NCBI GenBank assembly: GCA_039810245.1
Contig: JBDHWQ010000008.1
Span: forward strand, 62,001-126,000
DNA: 64,000 nucleotides
Direction: 5' to 3'
DNA from: CALDSL01 sp039810245
GTDB taxonomy: Bacteria > Chloroflexota > Anaerolineae > Anaerolineales > Anaerolineaceae
The notes below the pieces were generated by a model. It had not been told where the DNA came from, searched no databases, and saw nothing but the letters and a program-made list of their open reading frames with translations. Shown one piece after another: positions 49,386 to 57,592 of this stretch (the stretch's first letter is position 1; each line of letters begins with the position of its first letter). A program made the position numbers and the translations under genes.

Positions 49386-50513
49386 TTACAACGCAAACGC
49401 GCGCGCGCCCTGGCTGGCGTGGCACAGATACACCCTCGCAGTCTTGCCGGTGGCGCTGCGGTAGCCGTCTTGCAGGGCGGGAATAAAACTCCTGGCGTCT
49501 TCCTCGCGCACCAGGTTGACGGTACAGCCGCCAAAGCCCGCCCCGCTCAGGCGCGCGCCCAGGCAGCCGGGCAGCCCGGCAGCAATTTCTACCAGCCGGT
49601 CCAGCTCAGGGATGCTGACCTCATACAGGTAGCGCAGCGAGGCGTGGCCGGCGAACATCAGGTGGCCGAAGTCTTCTGCATTGCCCGCTTCCAGCAGCCG
49701 CGCGGCCACCTGCACCCGGGCAATTTCTTCCACCACGTGCTGGGCGCGCTTGTAGATTTTGGGCGGTAGAATGGCCCCATAGCGCCGAAGCTGCTCGGGG
49801 GAAACATCGCGCAGCGAGCGCATGCCCGGCAGCAGCGGCTGAAGCAGGCGCACGGCCTCTTCGCATTCAGCGTGGCGCTGGTTGTAAGCCGAGTTGGCCA
49901 GGCTGCGGCGCATGCTGGAATCGGCGATGATAATGGCGGTGTGCTTTGGCAGCGGCAGCGGACGCCATTCCAGGCTGCGCGTATCCAGGAACAGCGCATG
50001 CCCGGCGACGCCATTCGCGCTGGCGAACTGGTCCATCAACCCGCAGTTAACACCCACATAGTGTACTTCGGCCTGCTGGCCAATCTGTGCCAGGCGCATT
50101 CCATCTGCGTCCCACTCGCCCAGCAGCCGCCACAGGGCGGCAAAGGCCACCTCGACCCCGGCGGAAGAGCTGAGGCCCGAGCCCATCGGGATATCCGAGC
50201 GGAAGCTGGCGCGGATGCCGCGCACCGGAAAGCCCTGCTGCTGCGCCATCCAGGCCACGCCCGCGGGATAGAGCGCCCAGGCGGGCAGCGGGCGGCCGTC
50301 GCGATCAATCTTGCGCTCCAGATTCCGCAGCGAAAAATGCACTTCCTGGCCCAGGTCCAGGGCGTTCAGGTGCACTTCGTCGCCATCCAGCGGCTCGGCA
50401 TCCAGCGTTACCTGGCAGTCAATCGCGGCGGGCAGCACCAGACCGTCGTTATAATCTACGTGCTCGCCCAGCAGGTTGACTCTTCCCGGGCCAATGGCGC
50501 GATACTGCGTCAT
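49386..50513 (-). CDS. galK: Galactokinase
   Basis: 375 residues, GHMP kinase family. The galactokinase signature PGRVNLLGEHVDYNDG is at residues 8-23, the ATP loop PMGSGLSSSAGVEV near 112, and the third motif RLSGAGFGGCTVNLV near 328. CGLMDQFASANG carries the catalytic Asp. It phosphorylates galactose (or a related sugar) at C1 for the Leloir pathway. No galT or galE is adjacent. The ATG overlaps the GIY-YIG gene stop. Confidence 0.93.
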   Translation of the reverse strand: MTQYRAIGPGRVNLLGEHVDYNDGLVLPAAIDCQVTLDAEPLDGDEVHLNALDLGQEVHFSLRNLERKIDRDGRPLPAWALYPAGVAWMAQQQGFPVRGIRASFRSDIPMGSGLSSSAGVEVAFAALWRLLGEWDADGMRLAQIGQQAEVHYVGVNCGLMDQFASANGVAGHALFLDTRSLEWRPLPLPKHTAIIIADSSMRRSLANSAYNQRHAECEEAVRLLQPLLPGMRSLRDVSPEQLRRYGAILPPKIYKRAQHVVEEIARVQVAARLLEAGNAEDFGHLMFAGHASLRYLYEVSIPELDRLVEIAAGLPGCLGARLSGAGFGGCTVNLVREEDARSFIPALQDGYRSATGKTARVYLCHASQGARAFAL

Positions 50514-50797
50514 GTTTCCGTCCTTCCCGTATCCATCGTAGGATTTTCATCCTGTCCGCGGGCAATCAGGGCCTGCTTTTGGGCGCGGGTCAGGCGCTTA
50601 ATCGCGCGCTCGCGTTTCATCGCCGCCACCCGATCGGCCTGCGGTTCCACGTACACCAGGCGCACCGGACCGTGCTGGCGCGTATACCGCGCACCGCGCC
50701 CGGCGTTATGCTGCTTTTCACGGCGTGCCGGGTCGGTGGTCAGGCCGGTGTACAGCGTGCCATCCGAGCATTCGACGATATAGCAAAAGTATGGCAT
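50510..50797 (-). CDS. GIY-YIG nuclease-like protein (UPF0213)
   Basis: 95 residues. The single domain shows CYIVECSDGTLYTGLT (GIY-YIG strands, with Tyr-x8-Tyr-x-Gly), ARREKQHNAGRGARYT and RPVRLVY-like HGPVRLVYVEP. The usual helix Arg and terminal Glu are present (AMKRERAIKRLTRAQK). UPF0213 members resemble Slx1/YhbQ nucleases, but a cellular role is unsettled. Its stop overlaps the galK start (ATGA). Confidence 0.88.
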   Translation of the reverse strand: MPYFCYIVECSDGTLYTGLTTDPARREKQHNAGRGARYTRQHGPVRLVYVEPQADRVAAMKRERAIKRLTRAQKQALIARGQDENPTMDTGRTET

Positions 50798-50829
50798 GGC
50801 GCTCGTTCTTACCAATAAAGTGCCGGCAA

Positions 50830-51816
50830 TTACCGGCGACTGCCACCATCTTTTTTCGGGCGCATGCCGATCAGCCGGCCGAAGATTTCCCCTGCCCTGG
50901 GCATGTCCTGCTGCTGGGTGTCCCACCTGGCCGAGCGGCGCTGACGCAGCCACTGATCACGGCTGTCGCGCGCCTGGAGCAGGTACTCGCTGAGAGCGTC
51001 GGCTTCCTGCCGGTCGATAAATTCGCGCAGCTCTTCCAGCGAGCCGATCAGCGTATCCAGCGCGCGTAAAATATTTTCGCGGTTGAGCAGCGCGCTCTGC
51101 CCCAGCATTTTGCGCTCGTCCAGCAGCTCCACCGGGCGGGTGCTGAGGAAAAAGCCCGGCCCGGCCAGTTTGCGCCCTTCCACCCAGCCTGGCTGGTCGG
51201 CGGCGGTGTGTACCAGCGCGGCTGCCAGCAGCGCTGGCAGGGTATGGCTGGTGGCCATCAGACCGTCGGCTTCCAGCGGGTCGGCGAAGAGCGGTGTGCC
51301 GTCCAACAGGCCTACCAGGTCGGCTGCCAGCTCGATCGCTCCCGGGTGCGTACCCGGCAGGCTGGTGATGGTCATGGTGCTGTTCTTGAACAGGTCGGCG
51401 TGGGCTGCATCGAGACCTTCGGCCAGTTCTTCCAGGTATGCCGGGTTAATCGACGAGCCAAGGGAGACGAAGTATCGCTCCGGGCCAAGCAGCCGCGCGG
51501 CTATTTCCGCGACGGCCACTTTGACCGGTGAAGTGTCCACCACCACCGCGCCGGAGCGCAGGTCGGGAACGATCACCTTGAGCGTTTCTTCAATCTCATC
51601 TACCGGCAGGGCCAGCACAACCACCGCGGCTTCTTCCACCGCGGATGGCAGGTTGATCATGGTCTTGTCAAACGCGCCCAGTTTTTCGGCCTGGCGCATC
51701 AGCGAAACGTCGCGATCATTGCCCACGCGCAGCAGGGTTTCTTTATGTGCAGCCAACGCCAGCCCAATTGAGGTTCCCAGTGGGCCAAGGCCCAGGACGG
51801 TAATTTGCGTGGTCAT
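50830..51816 (-). CDS. tyrA: Prephenate/arogenate dehydrogenase family protein
   Basis: 328 residues. The NAD(P) Rossmann motif VLGLGPLGTSIGLAL begins at residue 7. VVVDTSPVKVAVAEI (near 93) and GTHPGAIELAADLVGLL correspond to the TyrA middle part, followed by the helical dimerisation domain. The family's catalytic His-Pro (usually G-x-H-P-M) reads SLGSSINPAYLEEL at the matching place, so the His is not obvious and tyrosine synthesis is less certain. The ATG overlaps the M50 stop. Confidence 0.72.
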   Translation of the reverse strand: MTTQITVLGLGPLGTSIGLALAAHKETLLRVGNDRDVSLMRQAEKLGAFDKTMINLPSAVEEAAVVVLALPVDEIEETLKVIVPDLRSGAVVVDTSPVKVAVAEIAARLLGPERYFVSLGSSINPAYLEELAEGLDAAHADLFKNSTMTITSLPGTHPGAIELAADLVGLLDGTPLFADPLEADGLMATSHTLPALLAAALVHTAADQPGWVEGRKLAGPGFFLSTRPVELLDERKMLGQSALLNRENILRALDTLIGSLEELREFIDRQEADALSEYLLQARDSRDQWLRQRRSARWDTQQQDMPRAGEIFGRLIGMRPKKDGGSRR

Positions 51817-52469
51817 CAGAACGCTCCGGTGATTAACAGATACAGGTTGACAAGCGGTTGGGTGAGAATCATGCCGATCACATCCACCCCCAGGCGCGGG
51901 CCGACGAAGAACATCAGCAGCAGGATGACCGGGCCATAAGGGGCGATGCGGTCCAACGCATTGGCGATGGAAGGCGGCGCGAAGTAGCTGGCCACCTTCT
52001 GGCCGTCCAGCGGGGCCAGTGGAAGCAAGTTGAAGAGCATCAGCGCCAGGTTTATCCAGATAAACTCGCCGAAAAACTCGTATGGCGTGGGCAGGAATGC
52101 CGATCCGCCGAAGCTATCTGGCAGGACGCCCAGCCGCAGCGGGATGGCGGCAAATAGCGCCATAAAGAAATTGGACAGCGGCCCGGCCAGCGAAACCCAC
52201 ATCATGGCTGAAGGCGAAGAGCGGTTGAGCGCGTATGGATTCACCGGTACGGGGCGCGCCCAGCCAAACCCCGCGAAGAGCAGCAGCAGCGAGCCCATCG
52301 GGTCGAGGTGGCGCAGCGGGTTGAGCGTCAGCCGGCCGTTGGCGCGCGGCGTATTATCCCCAAACAGGTCTGCCACCTTGGCGTGCGCAAACTCGTGCAC
52401 GGTGAAGGCAATGATGAGGGTAACAATGCGGGTGAAGAGGGTGGGGAGATCGAGATCGCCAAAGAGCAT
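51816..52469 (-). CDS. Site-2-protease-like M50 family peptidase
   Basis: 217 residues. The zinc site FTVHEFAHAKVADLFGD (HExxH near residue 24-28) and the distal NLLPLAPLDGQKVAS (third ligand Asp) are intact, and the membrane helices between them are GSLLLLFAGFGWARPVPV and MWVSLAGPLSNFFMALF. The minimal M50B form has about five helices and no PDZ domain. It would cleave membrane-embedded substrates; the target is unknown. ATG chosen because upstream in-frame starts have no ribosome site. Confidence 0.9.
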   Translation of the reverse strand: MLFGDLDLPTLFTRIVTLIIAFTVHEFAHAKVADLFGDNTPRANGRLTLNPLRHLDPMGSLLLLFAGFGWARPVPVNPYALNRSSPSAMMWVSLAGPLSNFFMALFAAIPLRLGVLPDSFGGSAFLPTPYEFFGEFIWINLALMLFNLLPLAPLDGQKVASYFAPPSIANALDRIAPYGPVILLLMFFVGPRLGVDVIGMILTQPLVNLYLLITGAF

Positions 52470-52546
52470 GGGGTCCGCCTTATGGGATGCGCACGGGGAA
52501 GCGCCGTTCCTGGTCCCCGCCTGTCCGGTGATTATATCATGGGTGG

Positions 52547-52552
52547 TATAAT
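52547..52552 (+). promoter_or_regulatory. Extended -10 promoter, leaderless
   Basis: TGG-TATAAT, ending 7 nt before the GTG at 52560 that starts the DUF951 gene. The TG-n extension compensates for the missing -35 box. Confidence 0.6.
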
Positions 52553-52559
52553 CCGCACC

Positions 52560-52772
52560 GTGGACTCCGATTTTGGCCTCAATGACGTGCTGCGCCTGCG
52601 CAAACCGCATCCCTGTGGGGGGTACGAGTGGAAAGTGGTGCGCCTGGGAGCAGATATCGGCCTGGAATGCCTGACCTGCAGCCGCCGCGTGCTGCTGACG
52701 CGCCGCGAGCTGAACCGGCGCATCAAGCTGGTAGTGCGGCGCGGCGATGAGGGAAGCGAGCGCGATGGCTGA
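52560..52772 (+). CDS. DUF951-family small zinc-ribbon-like protein
   Basis: 70 residues from GTG 52560, chosen because it sits exactly at the predicted transcription start; an ATG 7 codons earlier would overlap the -10 box. DUF951 features: DVLRLRKPHPCGGYEW, VVRLGADIGLECLTCSRRV (three Cys, KPHPCGG loop) and a basic end. The family is found across Firmicutes and Chloroflexota and is thought to bind nucleic acid, without proof. Its stop overlaps the start of the glycosyltransferase gene. Confidence 0.88.
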   Translation: MDSDFGLNDVLRLRKPHPCGGYEWKVVRLGADIGLECLTCSRRVLLTRRELNRRIKLVVRRGDEGSERDG

Positions 52773-53922
52773 CGGCCCCCGCATCGTGTTCCTGTTTTCC
52801 GATACCGGCGGCGGGCATCGCAGCGCGTGCGAGGCCATCATCGAGGCGCTTAACCTTGAATACCCCGGCCGGTTCCACACCGAGATGGTGGATATTTTCC
52901 GCCAGTACGCGCCCCCGCCGTTCGTCTTTGCGCCCGATATTTATCCCACACTCTCGCGCATGCCCGAAATGTGGGGCCTGGGTTACCGCGCTTCTAACGG
53001 GCCGCGGCGCACGCAGATGATGACCAGCATGGTGTGGCCATATGTGCGCCGCTCGATTAACCGCCTGGTGGTGGAGCACCCCTGTGACCTGCTGGTTTCC
53101 GTACACCAACTGGCCAATGCGCCTTTCCTGCAGGCGCTGGAAGAACGCGTGGCGCTGGGCAATCCCAGGATTCCGTTCGCCAGCGTGGTGACGGATATGG
53201 TGACCACGCATGCCTTCTGGTACGACCGCCGCGCCGATCTGGTGATCGTGCCGACCGAGGCGGCGCGCGATCGCGGGCTGCGCATGGGTCTCGTACCACA
53301 GCGCGTGCGCGTGGTAGGCATGCCGGTCGCCGAGCGTTTCACTCGCCGCACGGAAGATCGCGCCCGGCTGCGCGAGCGCCTGGGCTGGCCGCCAGACCGC
53401 CCGGTGGCGCTGCTGGTGGGCGGTGGTGAGGGCATGGGACCGTTGGATGCTATCTGCGCGGCAGTTGACGAGCGCAATCTGCCGCTATCGCTGGCGGTGG
53501 TGACCGGGCGCAACCGCAAGCTGCGCGAGAAGCTGCAAAAACGGCGCTGGAACCAGTCTCCGCTGATCTACGGTTTTGTGCGCAATATGCCCGAGCTGAT
53601 GGCCGCCGCTGATGTTCTGGTGACCAAGGCCGGCCCGGGAACCATCAGCGAGGCCTTCCTGGCCGGGCTGCCAATTATCCTATACAGCAAGATGCCAGGG
53701 CAGGAAGATGGCAATGTAACCTATGTGGTGGGCGAGCGTGCCGGGGTGTGGGCGCCAGAACCGCGCGAGGTGGCGGATACGCTCAGCTATTGGGTGCGCC
53801 ACCCGGACGAGCGCGAGCGCATCGCAGATGCCAGCCGCCGGCTGGCGCGGCCGGCCGCCAGCCGCGAAATCGCCCGGCTGCTGGCGGGCATGGTGTATAA
53901 TTTCCAGCATGCCAATCCTTGA
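52765..53922 (+). CDS. MGDG-synthase-like (GT28) glycosyltransferase
   Basis: 385 residues. The N-terminal MGDG-synthase domain has FLFSDTGGGHRSACEAI (acceptor-side GGGH motif), SVVTDMVTTHAFWY and DLVIVPTEAARDRGL. The C-terminal GT-B half contains LVGGGEGMGPLDAI, VTKAGPGTISEAFLAGLPIIL and GQEDGNVTYVV (nucleotide-sugar site with Pro-Gly and Gln/Asp-Gly). Such enzymes move a sugar from UDP to diacylglycerol or another lipid at the inner face of the membrane. The start at 52765 has GGGAAG upstream; 52747 is an alternative. Confidence 0.87.
   Translation: MADGPRIVFLFSDTGGGHRSACEAIIEALNLEYPGRFHTEMVDIFRQYAPPPFVFAPDIYPTLSRMPEMWGLGYRASNGPRRTQMMTSMVWPYVRRSINRLVVEHPCDLLVSVHQLANAPFLQALEERVALGNPRIPFASVVTDMVTTHAFWYDRRADLVIVPTEAARDRGLRMGLVPQRVRVVGMPVAERFTRRTEDRARLRERLGWPPDRPVALLVGGGEGMGPLDAICAAVDERNLPLSLAVVTGRNRKLREKLQKRRWNQSPLIYGFVRNMPELMAAADVLVTKAGPGTISEAFLAGLPIILYSKMPGQEDGNVTYVVGERAGVWAPEPREVADTLSYWVRHPDERERIADASRRLARPAASREIARLLAGMVYNFQHANP
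53896..53901 (+). promoter_or_regulatory. -10 box of an internal leaderless promoter for tsaE
   Basis: TATAAT inside the last codons of the preceding gene, ending 7 nt before the tsaE ATG. Confidence 0.5.
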
Positions 53923-54403
53923 CGCCCAGACGCTGGAGTTCTTCAGCCGCAGCCCGGAGCAGACGCGCCGGGTGGGCATGAAGCTGGGCGCGCTGCTCCA
54001 AAAAGGCGACCTGCTGTGCCTTTCGGGTGACCTGGGAGCCGGCAAAACCACACTGATGCAGGGACTGGCGCAGGGTTGGGGCACGCTCGACCAGGTTTCG
54101 AGCCCGACGTTCGTGCTGGTCAATCTGTATCGCCGTTCAGATGGTCAATGCCTGTACCATATGGATGCCTACCGCATGGCGAACGCGGCCGAAGCGGTAG
54201 ACCTGGACATTGACGCGCTGTTGGAAGACGGCGTAACCGTGGTGGAATGGGCCGAACGCATCGAGATGGCGCTGCCGCGCGCCGCGCTGTGGGTGAAGAT
54301 GCGTTATATTGCTGATGAGCAGCGCGGTATGGTGTTTTCGGCGCGCGGTGCGCGCGCCGAGAAGGTACTGGCGCAGTTGCGCCGTAAGATGTTTGGGAGC
54401 TGA
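53909..54403 (+). CDS. tsaE: tRNA threonylcarbamoyladenosine biosynthesis ATPase TsaE
   Basis: 164 residues. The P-loop GDLGAGKTTLMQGLAQG lies near residues 39-55, followed by VSSPTFVLVNLYR and LYHMDAYRM (H-x-D-x-Y-R), then VTVVEWAERIEMALPR (VEW-x-E). TsaE hydrolyses ATP in the TsaBDE cycle that makes t6A37 in tRNAs reading ANN codons. It overlaps the glycosyltransferase 3' end and is 4 nt before tsaB. Confidence 0.94.
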   Translation: MPILDAQTLEFFSRSPEQTRRVGMKLGALLQKGDLLCLSGDLGAGKTTLMQGLAQGWGTLDQVSSPTFVLVNLYRRSDGQCLYHMDAYRMANAAEAVDLDIDALLEDGVTVVEWAERIEMALPRAALWVKMRYIADEQRGMVFSARGARAEKVLAQLRRKMFGS

Positions 54404-54407
54404 TGGG

Positions 54408-55079
54408 ATGCTGCTGGCAGTCGATACTTCAACCCAGTGGGTGGGGCTGGCCCTGTTCGATGGCGCTCAGGTGCTCAATGAGACTACCTGGCGCACGCAC
54501 AACCACCATACCGTCGAGGTGGCGCCCGCGCTGGAAACGCTGTTCAAGAGCACCGGCATTCGCCCCGAGGGCCTGCAGGCATTAGGCGTGGCATTGGGCC
54601 CGGGCTCGTTCACCAGCCTGCGCATCGGCCTGGCAGTGGTCAAGGGGCTGGCGCTGGCGCTGCACCTGCCGGTGATTGGCGTGCCGACCCTGGACGTGCT
54701 GGCCGCGGCGCAGCCGCTGCGACAGCAGATGCCCCTGGCGGCGATTTTGCAGGCCGGGCGCGGGCGGCTGGCAGTGGGCTGGTATCACAGCACCAGCAAC
54801 GGCTGGCAGGCGGATAGCGAAGCGCAGATCGCGCGCGTGGAAGAGCTGGCGCAGCAGATCCGTAAGCCTACGCTGGTGTGCGGTGAACTGAACGCTGAAG
54901 AGCGTCAGATTTTGGCCCGTAAGCGCAAGAACGTTCTGCTGGCCTCGCCCGCGCAGTCACTGCGGCGGCCGGCGGTGCTGGCCGAGCTGGCATGGAAGCG
55001 CTGGCAGGCAGGGCAAACCGACGAAGTGGTGGGGCTATCGCCCATTTACCTGCATGTGGCGGAACCGATCCCCGGGTAA
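54408..55079 (+). CDS. tsaB: tRNA threonylcarbamoyladenosine biosynthesis protein TsaB
   Basis: 223 residues of ASKHA fold: LLAVDTSTQWVGLALFDG at the start, the GVALGPGSFTSLRIGLA block at about residue 63-79, and GVPTLDVLAAA. The later Asp/His metal site of the catalytic paralogue TsaD is missing, as normal for TsaB. It stabilises TsaD and TsaE. No tsaD or tsaC is in the window. GGGAG-type spacing (GAGCTGATGGG) precedes the ATG. Confidence 0.93.
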   Translation: MLLAVDTSTQWVGLALFDGAQVLNETTWRTHNHHTVEVAPALETLFKSTGIRPEGLQALGVALGPGSFTSLRIGLAVVKGLALALHLPVIGVPTLDVLAAAQPLRQQMPLAAILQAGRGRLAVGWYHSTSNGWQADSEAQIARVEELAQQIRKPTLVCGELNAEERQILARKRKNVLLASPAQSLRRPAVLAELAWKRWQAGQTDEVVGLSPIYLHVAEPIPG

Positions 55080-55095
55080 GCCGGAAGGACACGCC

Positions 55096-55590
55096 ATGAC
55101 CGCGCGCATCCGCCGCATGACCGTTGACGACCTGGACCGGGTGCATCGCATCGATGTGCTGTCTTTCTCGCTGCCGTGGACGGAACGCTCGTTCCGCTTT
55201 GAGCTGACCAATAACCCCGTGGCGCGGCTGTGGGTGGCCGACCTGGCCGGGGAAGGCCAGCCGCCGCAGGTGGTGGCGATGTTAGTGATGTGGCGCATTA
55301 TCGATGAAGTGCATATCGCCACCATCGCCGTGCACCCCGACCACCGGCGCGGCGGGGTTGGGCGCAGGCTGCTGGCCGTGGCGCTGCTGGAAGCGCAGCG
55401 CGAGGGCGCAGAGAAGGCTTTTCTGGAAGTGCGGCGCTCCAACCTTGCCGCGCAGGAGCTGTATCACCGCTTCGGCTTCGAAGTGGCCGGCGTGCGCCCG
55501 CGCTACTATAAAGATAATATGGAAGACGCGCTGCTGCTCAACCTCGACCGGCTGGATACTGCGGTACTGGAAAAGCTGGCGCTTGAATAG
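55096..55590 (+). CDS. rimI: Ribosomal-protein-alanine acetyltransferase RimI
   Basis: 164 residues, GNAT fold. The acetyl-CoA site is VHPDHRRGGVGRRLLAVAL (R/Q-x2-G-x-G/A). The family's C-terminal signature reads AFLEVRRSNLAAQELYHRFGFEVAGVRPRYY (in two parts: LEVRRSNLAAQ and YHRFGFE). RimI acetylates the N-terminus of ribosomal protein S18 and other proteins. The tsaE-tsaB-rimI order is common in bacteria. GGAAGGAC precedes the ATG. Confidence 0.93.
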   Translation: MTARIRRMTVDDLDRVHRIDVLSFSLPWTERSFRFELTNNPVARLWVADLAGEGQPPQVVAMLVMWRIIDEVHIATIAVHPDHRRGGVGRRLLAVALLEAQREGAEKAFLEVRRSNLAAQELYHRFGFEVAGVRPRYYKDNMEDALLLNLDRLDTAVLEKLALE

Positions 55591-55614
55591 GCTTGCCTGC
55601 CGCTCGCGGCCGGC

Positions 55615-56013
55615 TTATGGCTGGCCGGTGACGGCAATGCACTCAATTTCCACGCGCGCGCCCAGGGCCAGCCCGGTGGTGCCAAAGGCGCTGCGCGCCG
55701 GCAGGTGCTGGCCAAAGTAGGGCACGTAGGCCTGGTTCATCTCGCCCCATTCGGCCATGTCCGCCAGCATCACCGTCACCTTTACCACGCGCTCCAGCGT
55801 AGAGCCGTGCTGCTCCAATGTGGCGCGGATGTTATCCAGCGTCTGGCGCGTCTCGGCGGCGATCCCGCCGGGCACCACATTGCCGGAAGCATCGGTGCCG
55901 ATCTGCCCGGACAGGTACAGCATGTTGCCCACGCGCACAGCCACCGAAAACGGCACCCGCCGGGTGCTGACCGCGGGGTAAAATTCGATCTGTGGATCGG
56001 GTTGGTCTTGCAT
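55615..56013 (-). CDS. RidA-family reactive intermediate deaminase
   Basis: 132 residues. The strands YPAVSTRRVPFSVAVRVG and MLYLSGQIGTDASGN, with TRQTLDNIRATLEQHGSTL, then FGQHLPARSAFGTTGLALGARVEIECIAV (in part: PARSAF, with the family's catalytic Arg). The homotrimer hydrolyses reactive imines/enamines from PLP enzymes. AGGAGCTATCCT precedes the ATG. It faces the polysaccharide operon across a 262-bp region. Confidence 0.92.
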   Translation of the reverse strand: MQDQPDPQIEFYPAVSTRRVPFSVAVRVGNMLYLSGQIGTDASGNVVPGGIAAETRQTLDNIRATLEQHGSTLERVVKVTVMLADMAEWGEMNQAYVPYFGQHLPARSAFGTTGLALGARVEIECIAVTGQP

Positions 56014-56227
56014 AGGATAGCTCCTGATTGGATGATTTTGCAGATGTTGGCCTTCCTCTATACGCTATCACAATTCCGCGAATCGTGCTGGCTGGACGGT
56101 GGGAGAGTCCTTTTGTCTGTCGGCGCACTCGCCGAAGTGAGCCGGCGCGGACCACGGGAACAAGGCTCTTGCTTCGGGGAGCAGTAGGAGTGGGCAATGT
56201 GGAGATCAACACGCGCGGAAATAACGG

Positions 56228-56233
56228 TATAAT
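56228..56233 (+). promoter_or_regulatory. -10 box for the polysaccharide operon
   Basis: TATAAT, about 42 nt before the ATG of the nucleotide-sugar dehydrogenase gene, whose leader carries a GAAGG ribosome site. Confidence 0.5.
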
Positions 56234-56275
56234 GGGCGATGTTCTGCTACGAAACTCACCGAAGAAGGTATTCCT

Positions 56276-57592
56276 ATGACTCACCATGACCAGCTGATCG
56301 CCAGCTTTCAAGACCGTTCCGCGCGTATCGCTATCCTCGGACTGGGCTATGTGGGCCTGCCACTGGCCACGGTGTTCGCCGAGGCCGGTTTCCACGTCAC
56401 CGGCATTGACCCGATCCAGTCCAAGGTGGACAGCATCAATCGCGGCGAAAGCTATATCCAGGACGTGCCGGATGAGCAGGTGGCGCGGCTGGTGCGCGAC
56501 GGCTGCCTGACGGCCACCACCGACTTTGCCGCGCTGCGCGAAGCCGACGCGGTGAGCATTTGCGTACCCACTCCGCTGCGCAAAACCGGCGATCCCGATC
56601 TATCTTTCATCGTCTCGGCCACCGAGGCTGTGGCGCAGTACGTGCATCCCGGCATGGTGGTGGTGCTCGAATCGAGCACCTACCCCGGCACCACGCGCGA
56701 GATGGTGCTGCCACGCTTGCTGGAAGCCAGCCACCTGACGGTAGGACAGGACTTCTTCCTGGCTTTCTCGCCGGAACGGGTGGACCCCGGCCGCAAGGAT
56801 TGGACCACCTATAACACGCCCAAAGTGGTAGGCGGCATTACCGAGGAATGCTCGGACGTGTGCTCCACCTGGTACGCCCAGGCGCTGCAGAAAGTGATCC
56901 GCGTTACCTCGTGTGAGGTGGCCGAGATGGCTAAGCTGCTGGAAAACACCTTCCGCATGATCAACATTGGCCTGGTGAACGAGCTGGCGATCATGTGCGA
57001 CCGGCTGGGCGTGGACGTGTGGGAAGTGATCGACGCCGCGGCCACCAAGCCATTTGGCTTTATGAAATTCACCCCCGGACCGGGGCTGGGCGGCCACTGC
57101 ATCCCCATCGATCCGCTGTACCTGTCGTGGAAACTCAAGTCGCTCAATTACACCGCGCGCTTTATCGAGCTGGCCTCGGAAATCAACACCAACATGCCAC
57201 GCTTTGTGGTCAGCAAGGTGCAGGACGCGCTGAATGAGGCCGGCAAGCCGCTGAAAGGCAGCCAGGTGCTGGTGCTGGGCGCGGCCTACAAGCCCGATAT
57301 CGACGATATGCGCGAATCGCCGGCGCTGGATGTGATCGGCCTGCTGATGAACAAGGGCGCGCAGGTGTGCTACCACGACCCGTATGTGCCCACCATCCAG
57401 CACGACGGCTGGGCGATGCACTCGGTGGGCGAGCTGATGGACGCGGTGCGCGCCGCCGACTGCGTGGTGATCGTCACCAACCACAGCAGCTATGACTACC
57501 CGGATATCCTGCATGCCGCGCGTCTGATCGTTGACACGCGTAATGCGCTGGGGGCGCTCTCGAAGGGCAATGACAAGGTGGTGAAGCTGTAA
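56276..57592 (+). CDS. UDP-sugar 6-dehydrogenase (UDP-GlcNAc/UDP-glucose dehydrogenase family)
   Basis: 438 residues. The NAD motif ILGLGYVGLPLATVFAEAGF is near residue 19, VVVLESSTYPGTTREMVLP and AFSPERVDPGRKDW are in the middle, and GPGLGGHCIPIDPLYLSWK (with the catalytic Cys) is near 285. The C-terminal domain has VLVLGAAYKPDIDDMRESPAL. The four-electron oxidation yields a UDP-uronic acid. Its sequence resembles WbpA/WbpO-type dehydrogenases acting on N-acetyl sugars. It starts the operon 56276-62630. Confidence 0.93.
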   Translation: MTHHDQLIASFQDRSARIAILGLGYVGLPLATVFAEAGFHVTGIDPIQSKVDSINRGESYIQDVPDEQVARLVRDGCLTATTDFAALREADAVSICVPTPLRKTGDPDLSFIVSATEAVAQYVHPGMVVVLESSTYPGTTREMVLPRLLEASHLTVGQDFFLAFSPERVDPGRKDWTTYNTPKVVGGITEECSDVCSTWYAQALQKVIRVTSCEVAEMAKLLENTFRMINIGLVNELAIMCDRLGVDVWEVIDAAATKPFGFMKFTPGPGLGGHCIPIDPLYLSWKLKSLNYTARFIELASEINTNMPRFVVSKVQDALNEAGKPLKGSQVLVLGAAYKPDIDDMRESPALDVIGLLMNKGAQVCYHDPYVPTIQHDGWAMHSVGELMDAVRAADCVVIVTNHSSYDYPDILHAARLIVDTRNALGALSKGNDKVVKL

